Of a DNA stretch of 64,000 nucleotides, positions 63,817-64,000 are shown one piece after another. The stretch is from contig JAATFX010000060.1 of assembly GCA_015654925.1 (NCBI GenBank), positions 62,001 through 126,000 of the forward strand. The letters run 5' to 3'. Numbering within the stretch: the stretch's first letter is position 1; every line of letters begins with the position of its first letter. The stretch comes from Enterobacterales bacterium (GTDB lineage: Bacteria; Pseudomonadota; Gammaproteobacteria; Enterobacterales; Enterobacteriaceae). Below the pieces are notes generated by a model. It ran no database searches, was not told where the DNA came from, and was given only the letters and a program-made list of their open reading frames with translations. The translations under genes and the position numbers were made by a program.

Positions 63817-64000
63817 GGCGCTTGGCGCTGATTAACCCAGGCATTGATCGCCAGGGTGGCGGCCAGGATAAAGGCCACCACGCCCAGGGATATCGCCACG
63901 GGAATATGGATAATATCCACCATCAGCATCTTGGCGCCGATAAAAACCAGAATTAACGCCAGGCCATATTTCAGCAGCGAGAAGCGTTCGGCCACCCCCG
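63813..64000 (-). CDS. alx: TerC/Alx-family membrane protein, C-terminal part (cut by window end)
   Basis: The last 62 codons of a TerC-family transporter. [26 protein letters not shown] and [26 protein letters not shown] match the end of Alx, a manganese/pH-responsive membrane protein. The frame stays open beyond the window, so the GTG at 63995 is internal. Alx lies near ygjV in E. coli too. Confidence 0.85.
   Translation of the reverse strand, partial: GVAERFSLLKYGLALILVFIGAKMLMVDIIHIPVAISLGVVAFILAATLAINAWVNQRQAP

Noticed and set aside
1..64000. tRNA, rRNA, insertion sequences, integrases or phage genes
   Set aside because: Gaps were read for tRNA T-loop patterns and frames for transposase or integrase motifs; none was found that could be supported.

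Overview
The window looks like the chromosome of a GC-rich gamma-proteobacterium of the order Enterobacterales. Gene families (Hyf/Hyp, UxaCBA-YgjV-Alx, CecR-YbhGFSR, OmpC-type porin, Mak) and residue-level similarity to Escherichia coli proteins point there. The presence of formate hydrogenlyase-2, phosphoketolase and a YopM/SlrP-type leucine-rich-repeat protein suggests a plant- or insect-associated lineage such as Pectobacteriaceae or the Sodalis group. The genus cannot be fixed from sequence reading alone. No rRNA, tRNA, CRISPR array, insertion sequence or phage gene was recognised.

Layout. 1-2.5 kb: tail of a NitT/TauT-type ABC importer and a LacI-family regulator. 2.5-4.9 kb: phosphoketolase. 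5.0-13.4 kb: a GntR/LacI-type hybrid regulator divergent from a seven-gene carbohydrate operon (SIS-fold protein, VOC-fold protein, LsrB-like binding protein, ATPase, two permeases, Mak-like kinase), with a strong CRP site and a perfect palindrome between them. 13.5-15.2 kb: a small hydrophilic protein and a solitary predicted HhH + PD-(D/E)xK-like nuclease. 15.3-40.2 kb: a self-contained formate hydrogenlyase-2 island (focA, hyfR, fdhF, hydN, hycI, hyfABCDEFGHIJ, hypABCDEF). 40.2-48.8 kb: LysR regulators, two MFS carriers, a gluconate-5-dehydrogenase-like SDR, a mannonate-dehydratase-like enolase and a quinone oxidoreductase. 48.8-54.6 kb: the cecR-ybhGFSR efflux operon. 54.8-56.9 kb: a BhsA/McbA-type secreted peptide and a 577-residue leucine-rich-repeat protein resembling a type III effector. 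57.1-64 kb: a porin, the uxaCBA hexuronate operon, ygjV and the end of an alx/terC gene.

How it fits together. FocA moves formate, FdhF (with Cys instead of selenocysteine at position 140) oxidises it, HydN/HyfA/HyfH/HyfI carry electrons, HyfG makes H2, and HyfB/C/D/E/F form the membrane arm. HypA-F and HycI mature the [NiFe] centre and HyfR activates the whole set. Four sigma-54 (-24/-12) promoters and three copies of a 16-bp palindromic motif are visible at the expected places. One pair of motif copies sits between the divergent hyf and hyp operons and could serve both. UxaCBA and the mannonate cluster both lead toward 2-keto-3-deoxygluconate, consistent with life on plant uronic acids.

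The most notable less-described items are the SIS/VOC/ABC/Mak operon, whose SIS protein has lost the usual phosphosugar-binding serines, the leucine-rich-repeat effector candidate with a dimeric repeat period and a glycine-zipper tail instead of an E3 ligase domain, and the orphan nuclease.
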